A stretch of DNA of 64,000 nt from Haberlea rhodopensis (Eukaryota > Streptophyta > Magnoliopsida > Lamiales > Gesneriaceae). Positions 24,520 through 37,002 of this stretch are shown here, piece after piece (the first letter of the stretch is position 1; each line of letters starts with the position of its first letter). The DNA lies in the NCBI GenBank assembly GCA_907163345.1, contig CAJQUN010000056.1, positions 1,178,001 through 1,242,000 of the forward strand, read 5' to 3'. A model generated the notes under the pieces. That model made no database searches, was not told the DNA's origin, and saw nothing but the letters and a program-made list of their open reading frames with translations. The position numbers and the translations under genes are program-made.

Positions 24520-25030
24520 GAGCTCAGCTTCAGGTCATGCTTTGGCCAACTCTTCAACTAGAGGCCCTTTGCAGCTCTTCAGTTAGAGGTCCTTCGTAGC
24601 TTTTCAACCAAATGTTCAAGTAATGTTCTGCTAGCTCTTCAGCCAGATGTCATTCTCTGCCCTCAGCTGCAGGTCTTCTCATACCATCTCTCCACTCTCT
24701 TCAGCTTTGGGTCATGATTCTATAGCTCTTAAGCTCAAGGTCACCGTCTCTTAGTCCTTCATGCTCAGCAAACTCATCAGCTTCACGTCATCCTCGACCA
24801 GCTCTTCAACTCTCAGTTTTGGGTCATGATTCTATAGCTCTTAAGCTCCAGGTCATCGTCTCTTAGTCATTCATGCTCAGCCAGCTCATCAGTTTCAGAT
24901 CATCCTCGACCATCTCTTCAACTCTCTTCAACCAAAGGTTCTCGGAAGCTCTTCAGCTAGATATCTCCGACCATCAGCTTTATGTCATCATTGGCCTGTT
25001 TCTCAGCCAGATTGTCAATTTCAGCCTAAG
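24520..25030. repeat. Degenerate short repeats of AGCTCTTCAGC...AGGTC type
   Basis: About fifteen loose copies of a 25-35 bp unit built on AGCTCTTCA, a CC/AG-rich step and GGTC. They lie in the interior of the Tat-like remnant. Divergence is high, so copy number is approximate. Confidence 0.65.
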
Positions 25031-25084
25031 GCCGGCCTCAAAAACAATTTGAGTTCATCAGTCAAACAAAAAGAGATTTAGACA

Positions 25085-25935
25085 AAAAAAGTGATCATCA
25101 TTAGGGTTTTCAGCCGACTTCAGGAGCTACGGTTACGACGAGCTCACCTCGGCCTTGATTATGTCAGGCTTTAAGGGTTTTCACCCGACCCCAGGAACTA
25201 CGTTTACAACGAGATCACTTTAGGGGCTACATTTACGACGAGCTCACCTCGACCTTGATTACGTCAGGCTTTAAGGGTTTCACATGACCTCGGGAACTAA
25301 GTTTACGACGAGTTCACTTCAGGAGCTACGTTTACGACGAGCTCACATCGGCCTTGATTATGTCAGACCTTAAGGGGGGTTTCAACCGACCTCAGGAACT
25401 ATGTTTACGACGAATTCACTTCCGAAACTACGTTTACGTCGAGCTCACCTCTCCCTTGATTACATTAGGCCTTAAGGGTTTTCACCTGACTTCAGGAGCA
25501 CGTTTACGACAAGCTCACCTCAACCCTGGTTACGCTAGGCCCAAGGGTTTTCACCCGATCTCAGGAGTACGTTTACAATGAGCTCACATCAACCCTGGTT
25601 ACGCAAGGCCCAAGGGTTTATCATCCAATCTCAGGAGCAAGTTTAGGACAAGCTCACACAACCCTAGTTATGCTAGATCCAAGGGTTTTCACCCGATCTC
25701 AGGAGCACGTTTACAATGAGCTAACATCAACCCTAGTTACGCCAGACCCAAGGTTTTCACCGATCTCAGGAGCACGTTTACGAGGAGCTCACATCAACCC
25801 TGGTTATGCCAGGCCCAAGGGTTTCTCATCCGATCTCAGGAGCACGTTTACGACGAGCTCAACTCAACCCTGGTTGTGCCAGGCCCCAGGGTCTCATCCG
25901 ATCTCAGGTGCACGTTTACGATGAGCTCACTTCAC
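25085..25935. repeat. Tandem repeat of about 65-75 bp (ACGTTTACGACGAGCTCAC core)
   Basis: About a dozen copies of AGGGTTTTCACCCGA, CTCAGGAGC, ACGTTTACGACGAGCTCAC, then a TTGATTA..TCAGG or CCTGGTTA..CCAGG ending. Two sub-types follow each other, the first up to about 25490 and the second after it. The interior location matches 3' minisatellites of Tat elements. Confidence 0.85.
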
Positions 25936-25964
25936 CCTTGATTACACCAGGGATTTAAGTATAC

Positions 25965-26250
25965 CAGCCGAGCTGATTGCTTGGTCCTACCTGTTATGAC
26001 TTTGCCATTTCAGGGTAATTAGTTAACATTGCTAAGATGATTGCTTGGTCCTACATGTTATTACTTTGCCCTTTTAGGGCAATTAATTAACGTGGCCGAG
26101 CTGCTTTCATGGTGGGTCCTATCAGTTATTACTTTGCCCTTCCACGGTGATTAATTAACATTGCCAAGCTAATTACGTGATGGGTTCTACCCTTTCAGAG
26201 AAATTAAATAATATTGCCAAACTGATTACGTGGTTGGTCATATCTATTAT
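25965..26250. repeat. Tandem repeat, about 65-72 bp unit, four copies
   Basis: Copies contain GCTTGGTCCTAC, GTTATTACTTTGCCC and GGTAATTAGTTAAC-like segments. It is the third repeat type inside the Tat-like remnant, next to its right LTR. Confidence 0.75.
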
Positions 26251-26393
26251 TAATTTGCCCCTTCCAAGGGTCCTTCTCACCTTTGCTATTTGGCGCAGTG
26301 GAAGTAAACTAAAAAGCAGACGCACTAGGAACAGGTCGGTTAAACATTTAACGAACTTATGATCTACGACGTCAAGTCGACTGGGAAGGGGGA

Positions 26394-26977
26394 CTGTAAT
26401 ACCTCTTAATAGTAGTCACCACCTGATGAGCTGACCTTCTTCCATTAAGTCCTAGTTGTCGTACTTTAAAAGACCTCGCCTATTTTTTCGACCTCTTTGG
26501 TGTGGACCGACGTGTTTTACCTTACATGTTTGCCTTCTTCCAAACGTTACAGCTAACTCTTTTGGGGCCCGAGCTCATTGATCGAGCTCTTCTCATGGCT
26601 TGCTTAATGTGTTGACACAACAAGTGAATTGTATCTCCTAAATTAGGCAAGTACGAGATCTGCAGAGCAATATTTGGGATTTGATTGTATTCACAAGATT
26701 TTATCATACCTTGAAAAGATTTGGATAAACATGGAAAGAGTCATTGATACAGGTAACTCGTAGTTCTCCACCTATAAATACCAGGTCTAATCTGGAGGTT
26801 TGGGCATTCATAATTCTTTCAATTACTTTACAAGTATATATTTATCGTATCCTCTTGCCTGACTTGAGCTTCGGATATGACACGCCGGAAAACTTCTGGC
26901 CCCTTTTCACGTTTATTTTGTGATTTGAGGTCTCTGAGGCGAGGATCCTAAGCAAGATTGACGCTATTATATTTGCA
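26394..26977 (+). repeat. Right LTR of the Tat-like remnant
   Basis: It starts TGTAATACCTC after the PPT, with TATA at about 26771-26782. The tail CTTGCCTGACTTGAGC, CGCCGGAAAAC and GGCCCCTTTTCACG is characteristic of plant Tat-type LTRs. The exact right end is uncertain. Confidence 0.6.
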
Positions 26978-28376
26978 TTGAAGAAAAGAATAGGGAGGTA
27001 TTATCTTACCTCTTATTGATATTTCACATTTTTTTGATGATATCAATAATAATAATAATAATTTAATTAAATAATAATCGTAAAAATAATAAATAAGGGA
27101 GAATAGATCATAGTGATTAAATTCCCTATCATCATTAATTTAATATATTTTATTATTATAACTTCAAGTTTCTCTCTCCCACAAACCTCCTCATTTTCTC
27201 ATATCAAATTACTTTTAAGTTACATGCTTGTTATTTTAAATTATACATATTAATTGCTAATCAGGAATAATTAGTTAATTAAATAATAATACTGCTAAAA
27301 ATATAATTAACTAGTAATAGTAAAAAATATAATAAAAAATATGCGAAGTGTCGAACGATAATGCTATCATATAAAATGAGAATCATAAACATTGTTTTCC
27401 ATATTAAGTCACTTTTACGTTACAGAATTATTATTTTAAATCGTACATACTTAAATGTTAATAAAAATATAATGAAATAATAGTGGTAAAAAAGGGGAGA
27501 GTGGAGTTATAGTGATTAAATTCAAAATTCACTATTAATTAATTTAATCTATATTATAACTTCTAATTTCTCTCCCCCGCAATTACTAATAAGATTTTCT
27601 CACACCTCTTCATTTTCCATATAATAAGTTAAAAGATTATTATTTTAAATTGTATATCCTAGTTGCTTATTAATAATTAGTAATTAAATGATAATAATAA
27701 TATATGAAAATAATAATACTAATAATAATAATAAAATTATTATAAAACCAATTAAAATAATGAGAAAATAGCTTATTTGGGTAAATTACAGAGGGAAAGT
27801 ACTAAAAACGATTTTTTTATAAATGTTTATACTCATTCACTTTATTAGGTTACAAGAACTCAATTGATTTTATTTATTTATTATTTGACTTTATATGGTA
27901 GGATAAAGAGTTAATAGTGAAATTATTCTCTATAACTCTTGAGATAATTTATTTTTCCTTTTCTACCCTATATTTTTCTAACTTTTTCCCATGAATTCAT
28001 TTATTTATTTTGGATCCATGTACAATTCGTGGCAAATCGTCTATTCGGAATGGAAAAAATTTACGGATGATCGAGACTTTTATAGTTTCATTATATTTTT
28101 CTTGCTAAGTGAAAAATTGTCAATATTTTATTTTACAAGTTAGATTTTTTTTTATCTTTCCTATTCAACCCTCCTGAGGTCAGACAGGAATGTAAATAAG
28201 TTTTACCCGACTAAATCGAATTGTTTTGACAATTCATTTCGATTATTGCACATTCATTGAAAGTTCAGTCCAGTTGGTAACTACATTGATATTATCTTCT
28301 AGACAAGTTTTCCAGATATGAAATTGGTGTGTAATTTAAAGCCTGTTTGCAGATAAAATAATGTTTCGAACATGAA
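26978..28376. other. AT-rich stretch with two diverged copies of a ~390-bp segment
   Basis: Segments at about 27095-27265 and 27485-27665 share ATAGTGATTAAATTC, TATAACTTC, TTTCTCTC.CC and TTATTTTAAATT words in the same order, so this looks like an old tandem duplication. ATAATAATA-type microsatellites flank it. No gene is seen. Confidence 0.5.
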
Positions 28377-28455
28377 GTGATTGATTGCGACCCGACGGTC
28401 TCGTGTTCGAGTCTCTGTTCCCACCCCAGTAGTTGTAATAGTTGCTCAAAAAAAA
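28377..28455 (+). repeat. Possible SINE remnant (pol III B-box and A-tail)
   Basis: GTGTTCGAGTCTC resembles a tRNA B box. It is followed by CCCACC and, 30 bp on, a run of A. A similar arrangement occurs on the minus strand at 51788-51890. No convincing A box is seen here. Confidence 0.35.
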
Positions 28456-28989
28456 AAATTGTTGATTTTATACATAATGGCTGGATTGATCCATCCAATA
28501 CTATGTGCTACATAGGACGTCTCTTCCAATCTAATATAAAGTATACTCCAATAACTGAATGCAAAAGGAAAATTTTATCTTTTTTTCCATAACACATTCT
28601 TTCGATGAATGGGTTAGTTCTGCACATGACTTTCTCATGATACAGATTACAAGGAAACTAGCGTATAATACAGCTGTGGTATTAAAAGAGGTACACTTTT
28701 TCAACAAATAGGAGAAAAGAACAAAATCAATACTGACACTAAATCCTTGGGCAACCTTTTTCCATTGTTATCCGAACTCGAATGAAGCCTGCATCTTCAC
28801 TTCAAGTGTGTTCCACATCCGTAATATTCGAGCATGGCTTATTGAAAAGCGTATATTTTCTTTCATTCCATCGCTATATGCATACATGCGAGTAGAGTTA
28901 CGGTGTATCTTGGAAATTTCAGACATGTTTCACTAGACTACACTGTAGTTGTATTGTCAGGGTTGGATAAGTATTCACAACTCATACCT
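28456..28989. other. 3' flank and UTR of the O-fucosyltransferase gene
   Basis: No frame or RNA gene is recognised. The 28700-28989 part probably belongs to the 3' UTR of the minus-strand gene. Confidence 0.4.
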
Positions 28990-31900
28990 TCACAGACATT
29001 CTTGAGGATTTGCATAGAAATAATCTTCTTCTTTAGGCTTGTCGGAAATTACCCTTCTACTACTTGGCTGTCCCGTTCTTTTCTCATGAGCCTGCCGCAC
29101 AGCAAGGGAAAATTTGTCCCACGATAAAGTTCCATTGTGATGTAAATCCAACAATTCCACAAGTTTGGTACGATTCAGTTGGAAGGTCTTTTTGAACCCA
29201 CGATACCTGCAAAAGATGGGATGAGAAATATCTTTGGAGATGGTTTAAAGATTAATCTTGTTAAGAGTATTGTATCCATTATTTTGGAGTTCAAACTGGC
29301 TACCTACGATGACCTTCAACGATTCTTGCCATGTTTCCATCATACGTGGGAACAAAAATATCACTGGCGACAGAAACCATGAAGTCCAGAGCTGCCATTT
29401 GAGAGGAATGATTTTGGAATTGCCGCAAATCTTCAGGATCTAGCAGCATTTCCTTTTTCAACTGTATTAGAAAATTATGGTAAACCTTTGGATAATGAAT
29501 AAAGCTACAATAGAAAAAGAGCATAAAACATAAATCATGTTCTATTTTCCACTACTGACTCCCCGAACACACTCATATGAGCAATGATTTAGACAAAAGT
29601 AGAGAAATAGATGCGGAAAGTGACACCACTCACAATTCTTGGAAAGGCGGCTCTTAGTGTTGCAAGTCTCCTTTCACTGCCGTAGATTTCACCAGATGCA
29701 ATATAAATCTGCATCTTTTTATCGAAATCCAATGCTTGCAAAATCAAAGCTGTCTCTTCGGGGGTAAGAGGACATAAGCCTTGAGATCTTTTCTCTTCAG
29801 ATACTATTTCTTTTTCCCTCCACCAAGGAAATGCATACCTGAATCAAGAATGAAGTGAAGAAATCAAAGAAGGAAGCTCAAAGGAGGGGAGGAGGGCTTG
29901 GAGAACCCGAATTGCCAGCTTCAGCAGGAGACAATGGTACGGAAGAGTTACAAAACTACATTATTAAAAGCATCCATAGTAGGAACCGTACGTTAAGATT
30001 CCATTTGCCGGTGCATTCTTACATGTTTTCAAAAAACTCTCTCATAGTTTAAGCATTAAAATCTGTATCATCGCCGTCATACCAAAACAATCATCATATA
30101 CCTACGTTCTTTGTTCCCAAGTGAGTGGCCTGATTGAACACCAATAATTAGACAACTTTTCTTATGTTTTCTTTAAACTTAAAACTTTAAGAAGACCGGA
30201 GTTGAGGGAATCTCAGGCTTGTATACAAATAATAGAACTAGGCATAGGGAGGGAGTGGGGCCTGACCTCTGAAGCCAAAACAACTAGATTAAACCAAAAA
30301 ACCATCCAACAAAACTAAAAGACATAGAGGAAGAGAAAAAGGCTATCAAAGTTGCAGCTGCCACAACCAGATAGGGGGTGTCTTAGACTAAATTAAACGT
30401 AGCTGATAAGCATATATAGCTACTGCTTGGGGGTGCTGTTTAGTTCCCTGGCATCGTAAAGTCACCACCTTTCTAGCACAAAATAGATTAAAATGACAAG
30501 ATGACGGAAGTGAATGCTATACTGATTTTTGAGAGTTTTAAGCAGGGTGGTCTGGAAAACAGAAGCACGATAATTGATTTAAACATTTTATAATTGACAA
30601 AACATAAAATAGTAGAAGCTCACTGTTGGATGGAAAAAATAGAAGTATTAAGTTATGGAAGTATTTGCATAGTAGCCACAAACTCAAATGATTATAAATA
30701 CTAAGCTTGCGTGACTTCCTTCTCACTTTTCAAAATCCTGCCGCACTTACCTGTTTGTTGATTCTTTGTCTATCAGGAAGTACAAAACACCCCGCCCTCA
30801 CTCAATTTGTGAAAACAGTCTTGCCAGGCCTATAAACAAGTTATGCATAATAACGGTTTGGGTATAATAAAGCTAATGTACAAAATGTCTCAATTGCAGG
30901 CCTTTCAGGATTTAAGTTGAAATAGGAGAACACCTCGTATAATATTTCAAAAAGATATTTTTCACATAAGATAGAATGTATTATTGCAGGAGTGGAGAAA
31001 GATCATTCTCAGGATTCATGACCATTATTTGGATGGAATTCTATTCAACTTTTACCAACTTTCTCGACAAAATAGAAACAATTTCCAAAAAATATATGTT
31101 ATCTGTTATCTTAACAAATAACATATAACGGACAACATAGAAACAAATCTTTTGTTCTCATGATAAATCTATATAATTACTGGATAATGGTTAAATTATA
31201 GAAGCAGTTACCAACTTACCTCAGACGTTTGAGGTTCTCTGCTTCCTCATTGGTGCAGCCATGAGTGCAACCCGAGAAAGCCAACATGTCCATTTCATAT
31301 CTCAAATGCAATGCTAGATAAGGTCCCTTCTGTTGAATAATATGAATCAACTTTTTTCCCAGCGCCTCAATCTCAGGTGTGAACTTTAATGCATGAAAAT
31401 TGACACGACATCTAAGTCTCTGGAGCTCTAGATGGATCCCATTGTTTGCCAGCCGTGAGTCTGTTCGGTTGAAGTGTATCACCTTGTGCTTTTCAAAGAT
31501 AGGCAGAAGCTGTACAGTACTTAAAAATGATTAGAATATCTAACAAGTTACCGATTTTGTGAAAAGATTACTAAGGAAAACATCACAACTCACGAACAGA
31601 GAATATCTCCTAAAGTAACCTGATATAAATATGCTTGTCAAGTTTCAAAGAGAACTCAAATTCTAAGCAAAGCCTCAGAAGAAACATGCGATAGAGTATG
31701 TAAAGACAAATAAATGATGCACTGTACTGCAGACCGCAACCACAGACAAAATTACAATATAGGTTATTTTTTGGGAATTCTGGTGTAAGTTGCATAGCCT
31801 TAAGATGCAATATATGTGTATGGTTGGTAGCTGTATTAGAGCTTCCATAAGAAGTAAATCCAACTTGCCTATGTAGAAGCGGTTTTTGTCTTCTCATTTC

Positions 31901-34704
31901 CTCGTGATGTGTGTTTGTGTCTTCATTTATTTGATTTTCCTTCAAATTTTTCTGTTTGTTATTCCTAACACCACATCTCTTCTCTCTACTAATATATGAT
32001 ATTTTACAACCAAACACAGCCCTTCCTCTCATCTTCACATAGGTCAACGTTTCCGGTACACGCCACAAGCTCATCATCTATAAAAAAAAAATTGAACACT
32101 TAAATTGAACTAATCCGAATAAACACTTTCTATGTCTGCATAAACAGAAATTTTAGTTTGGAAACAAAGTTGATGTGTTGTTAAGGAAGATTGTGTGTCA
32201 TTTATTGAACTCATAAAGAGCTTCTGTATTTAAGGTATACTAAATAAACTGGAATCGGTGTTCCCTATTTTGCGCTTTTGAATATTCAAATCAAAATAAT
32301 TTTCAGGTGATTGCTTGTTTCAGAATTGCATTTGCTTGCAAAAATTCTATCTAACTAGAAACATCTGAAAAAATATTCACTTTGGTTTCCTTTGCTACTG
32401 CATGAAGAGGTGTGAATGCGATACAAACCACAAATGATGGAATAATAACTTGTGCAAAGATGACAGAATATATATTTTTAACCTAGCTCTGTGATCATTT
32501 ATACTTCAACAAAGAAAACAAATACATTCCAGTTTCGCATGGTTTATTAAAAGATCAGACTGGAATTAAAACATCCGCTACTGAAAGGATCGTCAAAATG
32601 ATGCATCCTTGACTAAACCTTATAATTCAATATTACATCATATATCAGATAACTATTATACAAACAGGGGCAGTCAAGTCTCCACCGGATAATTTCTTTG
32701 GCCAAGATCCAATTTCCAGTTGCATAAGTCATAACCAGTAGACCCAATCAAAAAGCAATTTCCCAGCTAGCCAAAACATAGCAAAGTGCTGAAGTTATAG
32801 AGAGGTTTCAGTTGTGCCATTATTCATCTTCATCTGTAACATTCAAACTATATTTTTATTTATTCTAACTTTTAGTGCAGTCAAAGTTTCTTTCCCATCA
32901 CACATCAGTTTTCCCTTTTATTTTATTTTCATATTCTTTTTGTAATGATAAGGGTCAATTAAATAGTGAAACTTGTTCACAACCTACAAATAGTTAAAAA
33001 TATTGTTAGAAGTCTATCTTCCTTAGACAAATTTGTGACACGAGCAAATATACTTACCTGTTGCAAGTAGTATTGCTCACTTGACCAGCTAACTGGAGGC
33101 ATTACAAGTGGTTGATATCCATATCTCAGGCCAAATCTCTTCGGTAACCTCTTGATAATTTGAACTTCATCTCTTAATGAATCGATAAAATGTCTAACAT
33201 CAAATACATCCTCAAAATTGCTGCACAATAAACCACTTAGTCTCTAAACAGTTAATTAAAGATATAAGAAGCAATACTCCATTGCACGATAAATACCTTG
33301 GATCAGCCCAGAATGATGTCTTATCAAGCTCAGGAACAATCAATGTAAGATTTAAAAGCCGTGCAACCGTTACCATATCACAAATCTGATATTTCATGCT
33401 GCTAAATCAGCCAAACGGAAACAGAATAAGATAGATATGGAGAAAAACAGGTATTAAACTCACTGCAGATCGCATTTGATTCAAGCCGCCATTGCAAGAG
33501 ACTTTGAGAAAGCCATTGCTTGTGTAATTCCCTTAAAGAGATAACATAAAGTTAAATAAAGTACACCTGACAAACTTTATTTTGGCGGCATGTCAACTAT
33601 GCCGCATAGAAGTTCGAACCACATTTAAAATTGAAATCCTTCTACTTACTGCTAAGGAGACCTCGAAGGAGAAAACATAAAGTGGTTTTCAACAGTTGAA
33701 GTCATAAGGCCACTTAAAAACATGAAGACTGTTTTCAAATAAAACTTGTTCATCGTAAAATAAAATTAGAGAATACAATCACTTTTAGCTGTGAAATTCC
33801 GGCAGAGCAAACTTGTTTCGTATAAGAGAAAAAGTTCATAAAAGGACATTAATTTTGTTTCCTTTCGTTTCACTAGTCCTTTTCCTAGGTGTATCCAAAA
33901 AGAAGTTGAGAAACTATTTAATTTGGTGATAGCCCATTAGTTCTTGATCTTCTAAATACCATGTCAAGATACCAAAAAACAAACCACTTCCTCCTTCCGG
34001 ATTGGATCATATTGAATGGTTGAATATAATTAACAACCCAGCGAATGCAGCATGACACTACATTTTAAATATCTAATAGTTAGCATAGAAGTATGGCATC
34101 CAAACATAATATGCTCACCAGATCAGGAGTTTCTCTCTTCTTAACACCCAACAATCCCTCTATACATTTCTACCAAATACTAAACAATTTATTTATTATT
34201 TTTTATTTACTAAATACTAAACAATTAAAATCATAAGATAGCCCTAAAAAAGAATTCAGATTCTAAAACACAAGCTACAAGTACCAACAACATAGTTCCT
34301 TTTCTTCAACCTGCAATAATCTTGCAACACTATCCTACATTCAAGTTCTTTCATTCATAGCAAAGCAACCACAGGTCAGGGATTCATTAAAAAGAATACT
34401 AAGAAACAACCAACACTATCAACCCAGTTAGACCTAAAAGAGACTACTCACTGGCCGGAACTAGCGGAGGAGGGGAAGAAGGAAATGATCCCTCAACCCG
34501 AACCAGCATTTTCGCGAAACCCGGAAATCCGCTCAACAAATGGGGGTGCCACTCCCCAACTGCAACAAGTTGAACCAAACACGTCCATATTAAAATGCTA
34601 GAACACACCCTTATAAACCAAACTTGTAATCTCGTCCTCGGCGTAGCATGCCCCTGTAATGGCGGGAATTTTTCCACAGATCTATCAGATCTAATCGCCT
34701 CCAT
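28990..34704 (-). CDS. O-fucosyltransferase family protein (GT106-like), Golgi
   Basis: Eight exons on the minus strand join in phase with canonical splice sites: 34704-34452, 33531-33464, 33385-33297, 33220-33058, 31509-31220, 29838-29634, 29461-29304, 29206-28990, giving 480 residues. The N-terminus is cytosolic and basic, then a hydrophobic anchor at about residues 27-48 (VWFIRVCSSILIWTCLVQLV) marks a type II Golgi membrane protein. The plant O-FucT domain follows: NGGLNQMRSAI (about 97), KTSFWADP, PPVSWSS, HFNRTDSRLA, LHLRYEMDM (the GDP-fucose-binding HLR at about 259) and DFMVSVASDIF (about 382). The family transfers fucose or related sugars to proteins or wall glycans; the acceptor of this member is unknown. 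Introns 4 (about 1.55 kb) and 5 (about 1.38 kb) are long, and the first intron is about 0.9 kb; open frames within them are not coding. No break was found. Confidence 0.93.
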
Positions 34705-36418
34705 TTAACCTCATTTCCGACTCCAATAATTCATCTGGAATTCAAATCGCTAGTTTAAAAGAATTTATTCTTTTCACAAACAGTGGTCTTTAACCACAAA
34801 AAACATGTATACTTCCCTGTAATTATGGTTTTGAAATGTGGGCTGGCCAAAGATTCAAACTTTGCGGAACATCAGGGAGTTAGAACAAAACCCAATTGAC
34901 AAAAATATGGAAAAAAACTAATTTTAAAAATGAAAAAAGATGTGTATATATACGTGGCGAATTTGGCGACAAGATTGAAGAGGTGTATGAATATGAAAAA
35001 GGGATACACTGCTAAATCCGAATAGATAACGGTCAATGTCACGAGGAAAAACGAAGTGAAATTAATGAGGAGTGATTTTCAAGAAACGAAAAAATAATCA
35101 ATCAATTTTTTTTCTCTGATTTTCATCAAATGATTTCTAGTTCGCGTGTGGGAATGATAGATATTCCGTTGCTGTTGGGTAAATGATGACACTCTCCCCA
35201 CTTTGACCCTTTCTAGTCTCCTTCACTCTGTGTGACAGTGTGAGTGGATGAGAGATCAGAATCATGGGGGAGATCGCAGTTAATTTTCATATATTATTTG
35301 CTTAACTTTGTGAGCGTAAATTTCAAATTTGATACGAGTATTTTAGACACTAGTTTTAAATTTTTAGGATGTTCAAGTATAATCCATACTAGCGGACTAC
35401 GCATACGTGTTGTGTATGTAACGTAATAAATAAATATTTTATATTGGATATCTGTAATACTTTGAGCATCATGTCACAATTTTTTAAAACTGATGAAGAG
35501 ATTCCTTTTTTTTTAACTGAAGCAGTTTTGGAACATGGAGGGAGAGATGTGATGACTTTTTTGTTTTACCTTTTTGCCCTTTAATAATGAAAAGCCAAGT
35601 AATTTGTTTGGACATTTAAGTAATTTGACATTGGTTTATTTAAGACGGATCAAAGTAGTTATTATAAGGGGTTTACACTTTATAATATAGTATAGATAAA
35701 TTATTTTTAATCAATAATAATCTCAAATTTTTAATATTAATCAAATACACTCACACAGAAATTGTATATATCAAAAGTTAGTGATTTTTACCTTGTAAAC
35801 TATGTGTGAAAATAAAATTGGATTTGGATTTAATATGAATTTGGAATTCAAATTTTTTCTGTACTTTTGGTTAATTTCTTTTAAAAAAATCCTTCACGGA
35901 TTTTATTTACAAAAATCAATTACAATTTTTTTTTAAATTTCAATTTCCAACAAATCCAATCTTTTTGAAAAGGATTAAATTAATTTAGAAGAATTTTTCT
36001 CAGTTTTTAAAATCCAATCTAAACAAACAGTAACTTTAATTTAAATATTTTTAATAAAATACTTCAATTTTCATGTGCAAACACGATTTGACCATATAAA
36101 TACAACGAAAGTACCCAAGAGTTTATTAGAACCTAATATAAGTGGATTCAATAGTTTTATATATGGGTGACTTATATAGACATCATCTACTAAATTGTCG
36201 TTTTAATCGTCCTAGTTTAAAAAATAACGTATATCTCTACTGATATATATTTTTATGTCAAATCATATGAGAGATAGTTGTAAGTTCCCCTAATCCGTTA
36301 CAAATTGCAGGGGATGAATTTGTAATGCAGTTATTCTACGTGAAGTCTATATGTTGTACAACCATCCTTCTTCTATTGCTTATTAAATCTCTCATGTTTG
36401 TTTTCTTGCCATTAGTCG
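34705..36418. other. 5' flank of the O-fucosyltransferase gene and AT-rich spacer
   Basis: 34705-35240 holds the upstream region of the minus-strand gene. 35440-36400 is AT-rich with no frame, repeat or RNA signature that I recognise. Confidence 0.5.
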
Positions 36419-36613
36419 ATGGAATTAGACCACTTGTCTATGAGCATAGCTTCTAATTCCCAATGTGACAACTCTCAACAAACTCAACACAACAGATCAA
36501 CCAACTCGAAAATGACTTACTTGAGTATACTTTCGCTCATGGTTTGCTTATCTGTAGCAGGGCTGCAGCTATGGCATTTGAAATCTTTCTTTGAAAAGAA
36601 GAAGCTCATTTGA
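36419..36613 (+). pseudogene. Orphan C-terminal exon of a p24 (delta-type) cargo receptor
   Basis: The end of the frame reads NSKMTYLSILSLMVCL, then SVAGLQLWHLKSFFEKKKLI and a stop. That is one transmembrane helix followed by the short cytosolic tail of p24/TMED proteins, with the aromatic FF COPII/COPI signal and the dilysine-like KKKLI ER-retrieval end. p24 proteins cycle between ER and Golgi and recruit GPI-anchored cargo. The lumenal GOLD domain and coiled coil (about 150 residues) are not found upstream within 1.5 kb, so this is a gene fragment or the last exon of a gene lost by rearrangement. The true exon probably starts near 36480-36510; the ATG at 36419 is not supported. Confidence 0.6.
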
Positions 36614-37002
36614 TTGCAGTTCTGAGTAATTTTACAGTTTTGTTGACAGCAGTACAATACAGTTCTGAGTAATTAATTATAGAACTAGTGTTATTTAGGA
36701 AGCCATTTTTACACATTTTGGTGAGGAAAAATGAAGCAAAGAAAGTGATGGAAATGTTGTGTATTGTCTCTTTAATGTCGTTTTCTTTGTGCACGGCATT
36801 GATATTGCTCTTCAGTAGTGTTGTCAATGCTGCTGATTCATGTTTGGGAAGTGATAAGGAAGAGATTAAGGTATCGTTTGATATATAAATAAGTATGTGA
36901 TTAACCAAAATTTTAATACATGCATCATTTATCTCATCACATCCATTGGACCAAATAGAAGTCAGATATATTGTATACAACAGAAGCCACTGATAAAAAG
37001 TT
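36614..37002. other. Spacer with a short direct repeat and one unassigned open frame
   Basis: GCAGTTCTGAGTAATT occurs twice (about 36617 and 36660, the second partial). An open frame at 36688-36888 contains a signal-peptide-like stretch from 36748 (MEMLCIVSLMSFSLC ... SSVVNAADS) and then a GT splice-like site. No family is recognised and it is not called a gene. Confidence 0.35.

Larger units (their letters stand above)
24205..26977 (+). mobile_element. Collapsed Tat-like LTR element with tandem-repeat interior
   Basis: Two direct copies of an LTR-like sequence (24205-24512 and 26394-26977) share ACCACCTGATGAGC, AAAAGACCTCGCCT, CCTATAAATACCAGGT and TGGGCATTCATAATTCTTTCA. The right copy is preceded by a PPT (GGGAAGGGGGAC). 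The left copy lacks about 165 bp in the middle and its 3' third, and runs straight into repeat DNA, so PBS and gag-pol have been deleted. The interior is three kinds of tandem repeat like those of Tat-lineage 3' regions. No coding sequence remains. Confidence 0.75.

Noticed and set aside
31610..32077. 155-residue open frame on the minus strand
   Set aside because: It lies wholly within intron 4 of the O-fucosyltransferase gene and has no family signature.
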